A stretch of DNA of 64,000 nt. Origin: Lingula anatina. Taxonomy: Eukaryota; Brachiopoda; Lingulata; Lingulida; Lingulidae. How positions within the stretch are numbered: the stretch's first letter is position 1; each line of letters starts with the position of its first letter. The stretch spans positions 316,042-380,041 of the forward strand of contig NW_019775857.1 of the NCBI RefSeq assembly GCF_001039355.2. The letters run 5' to 3'. The notes beneath the pieces were generated by a model. The model saw only the letters and a program-made list of their open reading frames with translations, was not told the DNA's origin and searched no databases. The position numbers and the translations under genes are program-made. Below are positions 48,701-61,080 of this stretch, in pieces.

Positions 48701-49533
48701 CAATTTGCCCTCAAAAGAAGTATGTCATAATTTAAATTATTTTTCTTAGCAAACTAACAAAATAGTAATTATATGATGATTTAAAAGAAAAAAAGTAATA
48801 AAATAAGTGGGAAAAAATTGCTGAATGACTTTAACACCAATTACGTAGGCACTGGATGATCCTTCAATCTTTTAGCATCACTAATGATATGTGTTGGGTG
48901 AGAGGAACAATGACAAAATTTGATAAAAGTAGACCTTTGAAAAAATCCATAGGATGCCAGCAACAGATAGTGGGAGGTCTGCAGGACATAAATACAAACT
49001 ACATAAACCCAAAACAACCGGATTTCCTGATATTAAATTCTGCAGACTTTCTTCTCTTGACAGAGTACTTGTTAAGAGCAGTAAGGCCCCATTCAGAATA
49101 GGGGACCAACTAGTCCGAGGGGTCAAATATGGCCGACCCACTTGAATACTTCCCCACGGAATATCTATTCAGGGTCTATTAGCAGATTTGACGACAAGCT
49201 TTGTAGCAAGTCACCATATTTGACCCTCGGACTAGTTAGTCCCCTATTCTGAATGGAATCTAAGACAAATACCTGATTTAAGCCTTCTACGCTCCCCCGC
49301 ACCCTGGGCACCGCAGCTTTAGGAATGTGGGTGACAGGGATGGGTACAGGCTTGGAAACTAAAATTGGCGGAGGGTTTGTCAACGCTGCGTGGTTGCCAT
49401 GGATAGGGCTTTGTCGCGGGTTGGGCATCTTGCTCTTCTGAAGTCTTTGTTTGTAGAGCTGAAAGAGAGGCAGAGGAGGATCGTGTTAGACTATACGTGT
49501 GACATGATACTGTTAGCTAAACTCCTGCAGTCT
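45771..49533. repeat. direct duplicate B, copy 2 (whole contig)
   Basis: A short contig bounded by n on both sides whose entire length repeats the end of the previous contig; the hallmark of an unpurged alternative haplotype. Confidence 0.92.
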
Positions 49534-52209
49534 NAAACCGGCCCCTGGTCATTAATGATGCGGGTGCTGAAATAACTCTTGCAGGATGTATTCATTTTCA
49601 CATTCACCTTCATTGTGTAACTGTCCCAGAAATTGTAATATTCTTCTTGGTATTCTTGCTTTCATTTTGTCACGTTTTTCTGTAGGTTCACTTTATCCAT
49701 ACGCCTACCAGTGTCAGTGTTAATCAACAGGCTGAACTGTTACTTCCTATTTTTGGTCTCATTATATGTGGCAAGTTTATTCAGATAATCACTGGTTTTT
49801 ATATAATGGCCGACTATGATCAGATTTAGCCATCTCAATGTACAAAAATGGTTAGAATTCTAAAAGAGCGTGAAGTTTTTAAAAGAAGTTTACCAACTCG
49901 TGAGTAAACAACAGTAACTTTTTTTAATTGCACAAAAATATCCATATTTCCATCATTTTTCAGAATTTGCAAGAGAGGAAGATTTTCAATCAGGTGAATT
50001 TCCGATAAAAAGCACACGCACCTCTTTAAGTTGATCTCCATTTCCCAGAGATGATGATCTTTTATGTCCTTTCTTCTTTTTATCCTTCTCCCCATCATCC
50101 CACTCTTCTGGTGTCTGTAAATGAAAAGAAGAAAAAAAAATGACATGGAAGTTGAGAATGAGCAGACCAAAAAATTAGTCACTTTTCCAGGTCCACTTCA
50201 CAATGAATATATAACATCACTTGTACTCTCCAGAGAAGACTGAACATACAAAATCATGACATATCACATGGTAGAAGTATATAAGCAAAATATAATGTTA
50301 ACATCAACTTGTTCACGGAGTTCCAACTGTGAGTTCCAATTCTTGAGTCATGCTATCATTAATGACAATTTGTTAGGCATGAGATTTACATGAGGAGGTA
50401 CTTGGTTACACAAAATGTATTTTGAAAATAATGAAAATCCATTCCTTAACCCTGAAATTTCGACCTCATGGGCTTCTCAATAATGCATGCTACACCAGGC
50501 CAATGATTATCTACACTCCGCCTTCCCACCCCTTAAGACTAAGTCTGAGTTTACAAAGCAAGTTTACAACAAATCTAAAATTGTTAAAAGTAAAATAAAA
50601 GCACCCCCCCTCCCCCCCCAAAGAGAGAGAGACAGACAGAAAGAGAAAATAATGAACTGAGCTATTATGCAACTGTTCTATTACAGCTATTCAATGCTTC
50701 TTCCATGACATATTCACCCCTCCTGAAGTCTTTGTGTGCCTTTTCCCACACTTTTAGAACCAAGAGTACATAAAGACAGACAAATAAGTCTTTCCTTTAT
50801 GTTTTTATCTATTTTCTGTAACTTTGAATAGACAATGAAAAAAAAAAAGAAAAAAAAACTCACAAGGGAGAAAATATTGTGGCACAATCTATAACTCATT
50901 TTGATATAATCAAAATCTGCAAGTCCCCCCCCCTCCCTCTCCAAAATATTCCTAGCTTCATAAAGCCTTCAGAGCATGCCGCTGACTAACACAGCCAACA
51001 CCACAACATGCATGCTCTACAATTGATTGATCTTTCAGCATCATGTTAATTTGTGCTGCAGATCAATCTGACTTTTTATGAGGATATAAAATTATTCCAT
51101 GGCACGCTGCCAGTTGGCAAGGAGCCAGCTGTAAGAATTCTAGACCTTTAGTATATAGCAGGAAAACTGATAAAAATCCTGGCCGCATGACTTGGTAAGG
51201 AGAGAAGGCTGAACTTGCAACAATAAATAACTTCACCTTTTCACTACTTCAATCTGATAATTTTCATGAAGCTAGACAAAAAATTATGAACTGTCTAAAT
51301 ATGAGATGCATTCCAGTCAAGTTTGAGACAGTGGTGTCTCAGCTTTGTACTAAAATATCTTCAATTGGCAGAAATTTCTCATCATATACAATACAAGGAA
51401 GGGTACCAAACAACACTTAATTCAATGACATTGGGTGAAAAAAAAGGGGATTAGGCTGGTTCTCTGTGGTGAACTTATCATAATTAGACATTTTATATTA
51501 CATGGCAGCTGGTGGGACACAGAGGGATTGGACTGGTTTTTTTGTAGTGACCTAACCTTAATCACAAGGAAATATAAAAGATAAAGATAGCACATGCTTA
51601 GAGCCCATTCACAACAGCAGACTAACAGATTCGTGGATCATATATAGCCGACCCATTTGAATGCTTGTTGTGCATTCCCCGCAGGAAATCTATTGGGAAT
51701 TGAGCATCAAGCTGTTCAGAATGCTCTCTTAATTAATCCACCAAAATGGAATGGGAATGCGCCTTCCACCCCAGAAAGTTGAATCTTCTCAGCCAAGCTT
51801 GTGAAGTACTTCAACTCGTTTATAAAATAAAAGCCAAGACTGGCAGAAATCAAATATGAAATAAATAACACAGCTAGAAGAATGATCCCCAACCACATGT
51901 CCTGCTAAGCAATCTGTCTNAAATGCCCTGCTAAGCAATCTGTCTAGTTCATTTCCTGTCTAATTTAGCCCTGATGTGAACATGCTCCACCAGGAGCAAG
52001 TCTTCTCAGCATCAAGACTATTTCTGGTGTAAGGTGTGATTGTTATCCATTCTGGTGTACGAATTATACAGCCGTGTTCACATTTCAACTTACTTAGACA
52101 TGAAATAGACCAAACAGTATTAAACAGTGCCATGAAATAATCATATGACAAACTTCCCCGTTGTAATATAGTTCATCCTAAAAAGTTTCTGTCAAATCTG
52201 TTAAGTTTT

Positions 52210-52252
<43 letters not shown>

Positions 52253-52476
52253 CGTGCAAGTGCGTGTGCATGTGTAGGAGTAAGGAAGAAGGGGCACCTT
52301 GCCACACCTCACCTGCGTTGTTTTATCTGCCATGTATATACCAGACACATGTTGAAAGAAGTCTGTCTTTGGCCACTGACTGGACAGGTACTGTCCCGTG
52401 ATCGTGTCAAGAGAACCTGCACGGCGTATGCCCGCAGACGAGGCTGGGCTTCCGCGGACTGGCTTTGGTCTTTCAA
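46612..52476 (-). CDS. FAM117: FAM117/GLCCI1 family protein (5' partial)
   Basis: Exons in transcript order: 52313-52476, 50022-50114, 49273-49458, 48568-48633, 47994-48279, 47168-47297, 46612-46795 (stop TGA); all junctions are in phase, about 368 residues. Family landmarks appear in order: RRAGSLDTITGQYLSSQWP, KTTQTPE, HKRSSSLGNGDQLKE, RQSPIHGNHA, RVRGSVEGLNQEIE, TPDGHRAPI, TRSVNTQTPSV, KYAASPRPNKSYQFVREPP, and SSAFCPLKF near the end. These match vertebrate FAM117A/B and GLCCI1, Ser/Pro-rich proteins of poorly known function; GLCCI1 is glucocorticoid-induced in mammals. The sequence seems equally close to FAM117B and GLCCI1, so a pre-duplication orthologue is likely. The C-terminus after SSAFCPLKF is about 30 residues, shorter than in FAM117B. 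The N-terminal Ser/Pro-rich exon was not found up to 64000; the acceptor at 52476 needs one base from it. Confidence 0.9.
49090..49262. repeat. ~170-bp foldback MITE, allele 2
   Basis: The same insertion as at 45324 in the other duplicate-B copy. The arms read TAGTCCGAGGGG and CCCTCGGACTA where allele 1 has TAGTCCCAGGGG and CCCTGGGACTA. Confidence 0.8.
49534..49534. other. contig join (single n)
   Basis: Right-hand boundary of the redundant duplicate-B contig. Confidence 0.9.
51601..51730. repeat. diverged relative of the foldback MITE
   Basis: AGCCCATTCA, GGATCATATATAGCCGACCC, and a following CATTTGAATGC with CCCGCAGGAAATCTATT track the left half of the element at 45324 at clearly lower identity. 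The right arm is only partly recognisable. Confidence 0.5.
51920..51920. other. contig join with unmerged 19-bp overlap
   Basis: CCTGCTAAGCAATCTGTCT occurs directly left of the n (51901-51919) and again at 51927-51945, so two contig ends overlap but were not merged. Confidence 0.9.
52213..52256. repeat. (TG)n-(CG)n microsatellite
   Basis: TG tract passing into GCGCGCGCG beside the FAM117 exon 52313-52476; a possible Z-DNA former. Confidence 0.9.
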
Positions 52477-55400
52477 CTGGAATATATATTTAAAAAAAAC
52501 TGTGCTGAAGAAATAAAACACTGTTTTCACATTCCAAACAAACATAAATGCCCATTTTGAAATCCTATACCTTGATAGTTACTATGGCCGTTTCTTCAAT
52601 CGCAGGGAAAAAATATTTTAACTGCAATTTTCATTTAGAGGCTAGTTAAGCACCTGTGGTCACACTCCCTGAAGGCCACTTGTCAGAGGCAGAGAAAAAT
52701 AGGAATAATAACTCTGATTTTAGCTGGTGGTTGAAAAAATACCATGGTAAATGAGTGTATAACACAGCTGATGGAAATCTGTGTTTAAAATTTTTCTGTC
52801 TGTCTGTCTGTCTGTCAACTCAACAAGCACGCACACACGCACACACACACACACCAGCATATCAGCAATCAATAATCATGCAGTCAAAGCAGAAATCCAT
52901 TTCATACTCTATCCTCTATGACTCAATGCTGTTTTTGCCTTGATATAGTCAGAATGCATTGGGTTTCATTTATAATTGTCCTTGATTATGAAAGAAATCT
53001 GTGAAAATTGTGATAATCTGCAGATTCTGTAATATTTTACTTACAAAAAAATGATCTTTCAAATACAGTAAGGACATGGTAAATCTAGGTTTTACCTGTA
53101 AATAAACTGTTTAATACCAAATCATAAAGTTTTATGTGAATAAGTTCATTTAATTTTTCCAATTTCACACTTTGCTGTTCTACCTCCCTTGCAACTGCAC
53201 CATTTAATTTAAATAGCAATACCCCAGAAGCAGCTGTTCTATCACCCTCCCTCCTCATGCATTGGGGTCTCTATAGTGTCATTTCCTTCACCCATTCAAC
53301 TAGTGTTGATTTACCAATCTACTTTACATCAAGCGTTAAATGGCAGCATTAATGTACAAATGTGGCTCCAGTTTAGGATAGAATTCGCATTTGTCTTGGT
53401 TCGATCCGGCATACATTTTGTTTCAGCCCATCAGCTAAAATTTCAGTCCAATCGAATGTTTCTGACCACAATCTATATTACACTGACAAAAATGTATAAT
53501 TCCACACTTTTGTGAGGAAATAAATTGCTTGCACCCATTGGGAAAAAAATCCACAGGTTGTCTGAAGAGAAGTTTAGAATTCCCCTTCAAGCTTGATCTA
53601 ATTACACAAATAGCCCTGTAAACAGTTTGTTTATCATTTGGTTTATAAATTGTTATTGTTTAGATTGCTCAATTGAGGTGTTTGTATTGCTGCAATTTTG
53701 TAACTTACACAAAAACATCGAGTTACATGCCAGGTGTGGGTCAAATATATTACATTGCAGTCATGGAAGTTAAACACTGGTCTTACAAGTGTTTTCAATA
53801 CACTGCTCCATGTACTTTGAATGAAGAAATGATTAAATCACAATATTTCAATATCATAGCTCAAAATCAGAAATGTCAAGTGTCATTTTGAAGATTGCTT
53901 AATGTAAGGTGATGGCTTTATCTTTGGTTCAAAGATTCAGAAATTCAGGAAGCATTTTGTTATCACAGAACAAGAATTATGACAATCTCAAGTTTTTCAT
54001 TACATGCCAAGTAGCAAGTTAAATGGTTGTGCAGTAAAATGATTTTCTAAGAAAAAAAATTTATTATTTCATGATACATACTTCATTCACCGAAGCCAAA
54101 AATTGAGTTGGGCGGATTGTCTGTCTGTACGACAACAACAACAACAACAGTAGTCTGAGCACAGGAAATTAAGGAAATTATCTGGAATATGTGAAGCCAT
54201 GGAGTCATTTTGAGTTTATCCTCAGCCAAATTAGATGCATGTACTACTCAGGAAATAAAGGAACAATTGAAAATATGTGAAACAAGATTAGACATTTAGA
54301 CTTCTGCACTGGCCTAGTTCTCAAACATGGTGCCAAGTCTTTGCTAGTTAATTTTTTTTTTTTTTTTTTTTTGGGGGGGGGACACTCCTTATTATTCAGT
54401 ATTTAATCAAGACATCTTCACAAAGTAAGGGCATACTGCAGTCATATATTCGAATGAATAGTGAACTAAGTCCCGATTCGAATAACTGTAGTAGTCTGAA
54501 TGCGTGAGGATCTCTGTTGATAATGCTTGTCATAATGCTCACTTTCAGCCACCACCTCGCAGTTGGAAATTTTTCCCAGCTCTGTAGCAACAAAATCACA
54601 TCCAAGACATTTATACCGTAAGTCAACCCACTGATGCCACCGAATGAGCAGATTATGTAACTTGAAATTTCTCATATTTTGCTAACCCCCCTCCCCCGAG
54701 GTAATATTGTCTTTTAGTCAAGAAGGCAATATCCAATCTAAGTAATGACCCAACATCAGTCCACTTGTGACAGTTCAAAGTATACATAATATTGGGATTT
54801 TGTCTCTTTTACAGACAATATACTTAAAGCAATATGTGTGCACAGAGTAAGTTCATATATCTTAGCTTTCTTCCTCTCAAATGTGGCCATAAAATACAGC
54901 ACAGATGCTGAGCTTACTTATGCACCAATTTCAATGCACATCAGACAGTTCACCAAATGTCATGATTGAGATTTCTAACCACGAAAGCACCTTACTATGG
55001 AACTTACTTAGGTTTCAAACTCCTAATTAATGAGTTTCACCTTTTCGAGACACCCCCCCCCCCCCCAATCAAGATTTACTCTATTCAAAATAGTACACTT
55101 TTTGCCAAGAACCTTAGGTCCAATTTTACTCTGAAGTATATGTAGCAGTAATCCCCATCTACTTCTCCACCATGCCTTCCACAAGAATATATGTAACAGC
55201 CCCATATCTATAACAATGAATCCCTGTTTCACCGTATGGAAAATATCAGCATGTGCAGTAAGATAAAACATATATATAAACATAGCCCAGGTAAATGTCT
55301 GAAAATAGCCCTGCCCTACCTCACCTCTATGCCCCCCCCCCCCCCCCACCCACACACACACACACCTCTTTCTTCAAAAGGTGTAAAAATTAAAACATAG

Positions 55401-56480
55401 GGTTTGATAACACATACAGTACTGATACAAGCACCATGCTCCTGAGAACCACTGAATACGTGTACAGTCATACAAAACATTCTTGGGTGTATCTCCACTA
55501 TCATTCTCAAAGCTTAACCCCCCTAGCCCCCCCCCCTCCCCCAGTCCTCCAGCCTTCTCTACACAAACTCAGCAAAGTAACCCCAACACACGGCTATACA
55601 GCTACATATTGATCCAGGCCCTGTGCTATTGAAAACAGCAGTATTGTATTAGCTAAGACCAGCTGAACAAAGCAACTTTTCTACAGCCCCAACACCAACC
55701 AAGCTTTGGTGTGTTTGTATGGGTATGTAAGTATGTGTGTGTGTATGTGCCAATTCTGTTCGCCTTTTAGTTTCAAGAATTATATATGAAATCATTACTA
55801 ACAAGGCATGACCAGTTTCCAATAACAGACGGTGTGTGTGTGTGTGTGTGTGTGTGTGTTGTTGTTGTTGGGGGAGGGGAGGGGGGAGCAACTACCTCTC
55901 ACAGATATTGGGTGGGTGTTTTCTTTTTTTGGATAGGAGGGTGTTTATGACAGATATTGGATGTCAGATGGGGCTGACAGTACTAATGCCTGATATGAGA
56001 GAGAGAGAGGGAGAGAAGGAGATATGCTAGCTTCACTTTATTATCTATGCATGATAACCTTTTTTATGCCATAGAGCAACACAATTTCACCAGAGTCAAA
56101 CTTTTGAACTGAACAAATCACACATATGGCTGAAAAATGTGAAATATTTTCCATCACTAAACTAAATCTGATCAGGCTTAGTATCTGGCTAACACTCAGG
56201 GTATTCTAGTCTTCACTACAACCACATGGTATCACAGCTTACTAATCAGAACAGTCTGTTGGTAAGTATATAACTACATGTACATCCTAGGATGTGAATG
56301 CCCAGGTTGTAGGTTCTGACCTAGGGGATGGGAAGAAGCCTGATCACAATGTGAACTCTGCTGGGTTCAAGCACAAGCCGGTTTTTAAAGTCAAAACCAC
56401 CATGCTATAAGTCAAGCAGCTCTACCTCCCCACAAGCTTCTCTCTGATGTTTTGCACACAGAAGTGCTGTGATCTCCTGC

Positions 56481-56504
56481 CCCCCCCCCCCCCCCCCCCC
56501 CCCC
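56481..56504. repeat. poly-C run
   Basis: About 24 C in a row, one of several poly-C/poly-G runs in the right third. Confidence 0.9.
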
Positions 56505-59500
56505 ACTCTCAAACCCAACTCCCAATAACCATATCAAGGTACCATGAAAAATTTACTGCAATCCGTAAGAACAAGTAAATATGAAAATACACTTCATACA
56601 TTTTTGAAAATTCTATTAAACATTAGCATTTCGCATGACAAGCACTAGCTACAAAGTTGATTGAAATTAGTCAAATGTCACTTGCCTTACCACATGCTGT
56701 GGACAGTTTATTAAATGGATGCACAAGTTATACCCTGCTCATGCAGTCTCCCAAACTTACTGAAACCATAAACTGGACTGCAATAATTTGAGAGCACGTT
56801 GGCAACACAACCCCATCTTGCACTTTTTACCTTGAAGTTCGTTTTCCATTTCTTCTTGATTTTTGAATTAAAATGCAATTTGAAACATTGCATTCTTCTT
56901 CATCTCCTTTTCTTTCTTTAGTAATGCAAAAAGAAGAAAAAAATACTTTCCAAGTGAAAATATGTTACATGGATAAAGCACTGCCCATGCACAAATAATA
57001 GTATGTCTGCAGCTTGAGATTCTCACCTCAGAATTAAAAAGAAAAAGGATGTCATGGTCACTTCATGGTTAAATGCAGACAGATAGACATAAAAACCTCA
57101 CCTCCTACAACCTAAATTCTCTTGCATTCTCCTAATAACACGCAAGTCACGAAAAGGGTGCCCTTTCTTTGAATCTGCACTTAAACTGGATCAAATTAAT
57201 AATAGTGTAACGACTCACAAACAAATGCACATCAAACTTTGATCATTATCTGAGGTAGACCAGCATAAATTCTGAGAAAAAAAAAGTAAGACACAAAATA
57301 GTGACCTAATTCACCTAGTTTCTTATTAAAATAGGACAAAAATACATCTTGAGGAAAACAAAGCATTCAGCACGAGTCCCCGCAGAGTTAAATTGATCTA
57401 TGAAGAACAATAGTTTCACTGGGAATGAACCCTAACGGTTATCAAATGTATTATGACTGGGTCCTCTTGTGACATTGGGTGGACAGTGTATTTCCAAGTA
57501 GTTCCAACTGTGAACACCACCAAATAAAAGTTCACATAAGTTACATGGCTTCTTACATCTACCATTATAAGATAACATAAAATAAATTGGCCCAGTTATA
57601 AACACAACCAAAGTGAACTGTCTCCATTAACATCCACCCCCTCATTCATGCAGACTAAGCCATTACCAAGCACCTGATACTCCACCATACTTTATCTTAA
57701 TGTATTCCTTCAGGCTATGTTGCCTTGACTCATTTTGGTACGACCAATCTGAAGTCATCATATTCCGATCAACTCACCACAGACAGCAAATCCAATCTCT
57801 CTATTATCCCACCTACTGTATCTAACCGCCTACTCAAGCTGCTAGAGGGTACGTAACGGTAGTCAGTTACCCCCTAGTTACTGGAGGGGGCGTGCCAGAC
57901 CTGATTACACTGAAAGCACTTTAGCGAGAAGCCCCACAGAGTTAGATCAATCCATCTTGTACTATGGGTTTAAGGAAACGCGGTCTATAAAGCTCTTTAT
58001 ATCTAGCTGTACATGTATTAATCTCCTCTGCGTCATTCTGAGATACTGGCCTTCAATGGGCTGGCCATAATGTATGAAAGTCATCGAAATGGAGGCCCAG
58101 TGCTCACATTACCAGCGGACCAGCGTTGAAACTAAATTCACTTTGATTGGCCCAAACAGCCAGCTGCGAACTTGTAAAAGGGTATAAAACAGTGGCGGAT
58201 GGAAGCCATCTTTCAAGTCTTCCCGAAGACGGTCAGAGCTTTTCAAGTTTGTACTGAGGGGCACCTAATTTTTTCTGTCGGACGATGGTCAAAAATGGAG
58301 GATTGATCAGGTACTTTGAAAGTCTTGCCAGAATATATGGATCCGCCCCTGCAAAGCCCCTTGAAAGAACATACTGCTAAGAAGTAATGACCAGTTAAAA
58401 TGGCAAAAAGTGTACTGCACATTGTGAAGGGGGTAGGAAAAAGCCAGGACAGACCATTTGGGAAAGAAATTACTAGTCATTTTAGTTCATAGGATGGTGA
58501 AATCACAGTCTGTGGAATCTTCTTTATTCATGATTGGATATCCTTCAGGTCAGTCAATTATCAAATCTCAACTGTGGTTTTTAGCTGCTGCTGGATGATT
58601 CTATTATTGCAACTTTAAATCTCCATAAACTTGCAACTGCAATGTCAATCTTGATCGGGTTACCATTAAAAGTGACTGTTTTTCTATTTCTGTAAAGAAA
58701 ATGAATCATTTTTTCTACCTAAAAAACAAACGGAATCAGTAACATTTACTGTACCATGTATGTACACCACAAACTGGTTCAGTGTGTGACCAAGTGCAAG
58801 TTGATTTTTTCCAATTTTAGAACATGAATCATTCCATTGTAATATTGAGCAAATTTCTGATAATAAGGCACAATCTGGTTAGCAATAATGTCATGAATAG
58901 CTTGTACAGTAAATATAGTACACATTCACACAGTATCAGAAAGGTTTTCACTGGGGGAGGGGGGGGGGAAGCATTTAACTTGGGTTGTAGAAACATTGGT
59001 TGTTTCAATCCCTTAAATGCTCAAGCATAATAAGGGAGGGCAGGGATCAAAAAGAGGGAGGATTCCGTGGCAAAAATTGCAATCAAGTGTTTATCATCTG
59101 AAAGCAGGACTAAAACACTCATTGTCAATACTGTTGTGAATGCAACCATGTTCCAGGCAAGCAAACAGTAGTGGGAGGGTTTTCATTTCATAGATGAGTC
59201 TGTCAAATACCACCTCTGGTTATGGGAGACTAATGTCACACCCACGTCAGGTTTTTTATATCTTTCCCCTTTTTTTCTTGTAGAGATGAGTAGCATCCAC
59301 TTGGTTTGGAACAAAAAATGTTTAATAATTCAAAAGATGGTAAATGCATCCTGGCTAAGTTATCTTTCTAAGTATTTGGTAATTTAGAAAATTTAGTGGG
59401 TGGGTGGGTGGGTAGGAGATGACAGGAACTGCATTTTAAGTTTTTTTTATCCTATAGTCAGATTTTTTGCCTTGGGAGAGGAGTACATGAAAAGTGACGT

Positions 59501-60689
59501 GTCGGAGGGCATTTAATAGTCATTATTGTAAACTAGAAGATTAGAAATCAGTATATATATGATGATTCAATTTAATTTCAACTTCAATTATTTATCACCC
59601 AACTTAGTAATATGCTATCAAACACCCCATTCCCATGGACACTGTTGGTCTATGAATATCAATCCAAATCTGCGGAGACTCTTGCGGAGCACAATCAACT
59701 TAATTGAATGACACGCCTCCTCTATTTTCCAATGTACTCGAATATAACCCGATTTTCAGTATTCTACTCGGTGCCAGAATAGCATTATTGAAATAGCACA
59801 GTATCAAGTTGTGCTGTAACAAGTGAATTGTAACTGCACCTTTTGTTCTCGTCTGAGCAAATTTATACAGTGCACAGGTTCTGAAGAAGAAAACACTGGT
59901 AAAAGCAAAGCATATACATTGTTAATGAGCACAGAGAATGCATCAAAGCCAGAGTTGGAAAAGCCTGCTATGTAATGTGAATAATGAAGTAAAAACATGA
60001 TGGTTACAGTAATAACAACATGAAAGCCGTGACTGTGCTGATTCAGCTGTAGAAATCATAGGACTGGATAAGCACTTTTGCCGACAGGCCAAGTCAATTT
60101 CCTCCCAATTCGGTGGCGTTCTTAACCGGAATCTCTGACAATGGAAATAATCAAATGAGTTGAAATCCCAAGGTGCGTGGTAATTTTTACGTGATCTGGG
60201 GATTGTTTTCCAAATGGATTGTTCATTAACAGCTTCTACTTTCAACAAACATTCAAATGAAATCGAAAATTGGCGTGGGGACAGACTGTGAAAACTTTAG
60301 CCTACACACCAGTAAATTAGCATTTCATTAATAACGTCCTGGATGGGTTGGTACGTGGGTTGTAATTAAGTAATAAAGTAATTAACTGTTACTGTCTTGA
60401 TATTCATTTTTGCAATAGTCTGCCATCTGGTTTTAGCAGTCTAGTTTTTGTGACAAAGACCCAAGCTTGTCTGCTAAACCCACATTTTAAATACACAGGT
60501 CAAGCTGGTCAGTGACACTACTGTCAAGATGACCAATAGCAAACGATGTCACTGGCCCTGGCTATTTGATAAAGTCAGCTTCATTTCCCGTTTAATTTAA
60601 TGTAGTTCTGATTGCAGCTTTTATTCACAGCACATGACTTCAGCTGCATTTACACTTAGTATATCTCAACCCTTCTACTACTACAAAAA

Positions 60690-60822
60690 AAAAACAAGTT
60701 TCAAGTCAAAAGGTAAAATGGTTTTCTACTTATCGTGTTATCGGTAAAAGTGCACGGCGACGACGGCGACGACAGACGCAGATGATGGCTATATGTACAG
60801 ACACATCTGTGTCTGTACATAA
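60690..60822 (-). repeat. pearl/Helitron-like dispersed element, copy 2 (inverted)
   Basis: The reverse complement reproduces the palindrome (arms 60792-60805 and 60808-60821, spacer TC), the GTC/GCC tract and the start of the 158-bp core of the element at 2640, at roughly 95% by eye. It is cut at the core's DTLKLV-free side by a poly-A run near 60686-60696, so only one partial core is present. Confidence 0.8.
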
Positions 60823-60916
60823 AAAAACAAACTTCGATCGCCTCCAGCCGCCATGCTTTCTTCACCTCGAGTTTTTGTGCAATTAATATTTCTCAGGTAG
60901 CTTCCACATGGCGAAC

Positions 60917-61080
60917 GGAGCCGAGATTTAATGACTGTACCCCGCAGGGATGACGTGTGGAGAGGCGTGTGAGAGGCGGAGAGACTATTAAAAGATTAGG
61001 CGGTTTTCCTTTCATGTACGTACGCCATATTTAGTCTCAGGATTTGTAAAGCCTGGCTCAAATCGTTGTGAATGCGGTCT
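60917..61080 (+). repeat. dispersed ~165-bp repeat, copy 2
   Basis: Same orientation and near-full-length match to 37948-38112, from GGAGCCGAGAT to GTGAATGC. It starts about 95 bp after the end of the pearl-like copy, so the two families may be nested or co-inserted. Confidence 0.85.

Noticed and set aside
53395-53410. tRNA B-box-like GGTTCGATCC
   Set aside because: No A box or cloverleaf stems at the required distances.
54396-54675. Possible zinc-finger-like frame (YKCLGCDF) on the minus strand
   Set aside because: Only one CxxC pair and no matching His pair, no splice context; likely chance or a decayed repeat.
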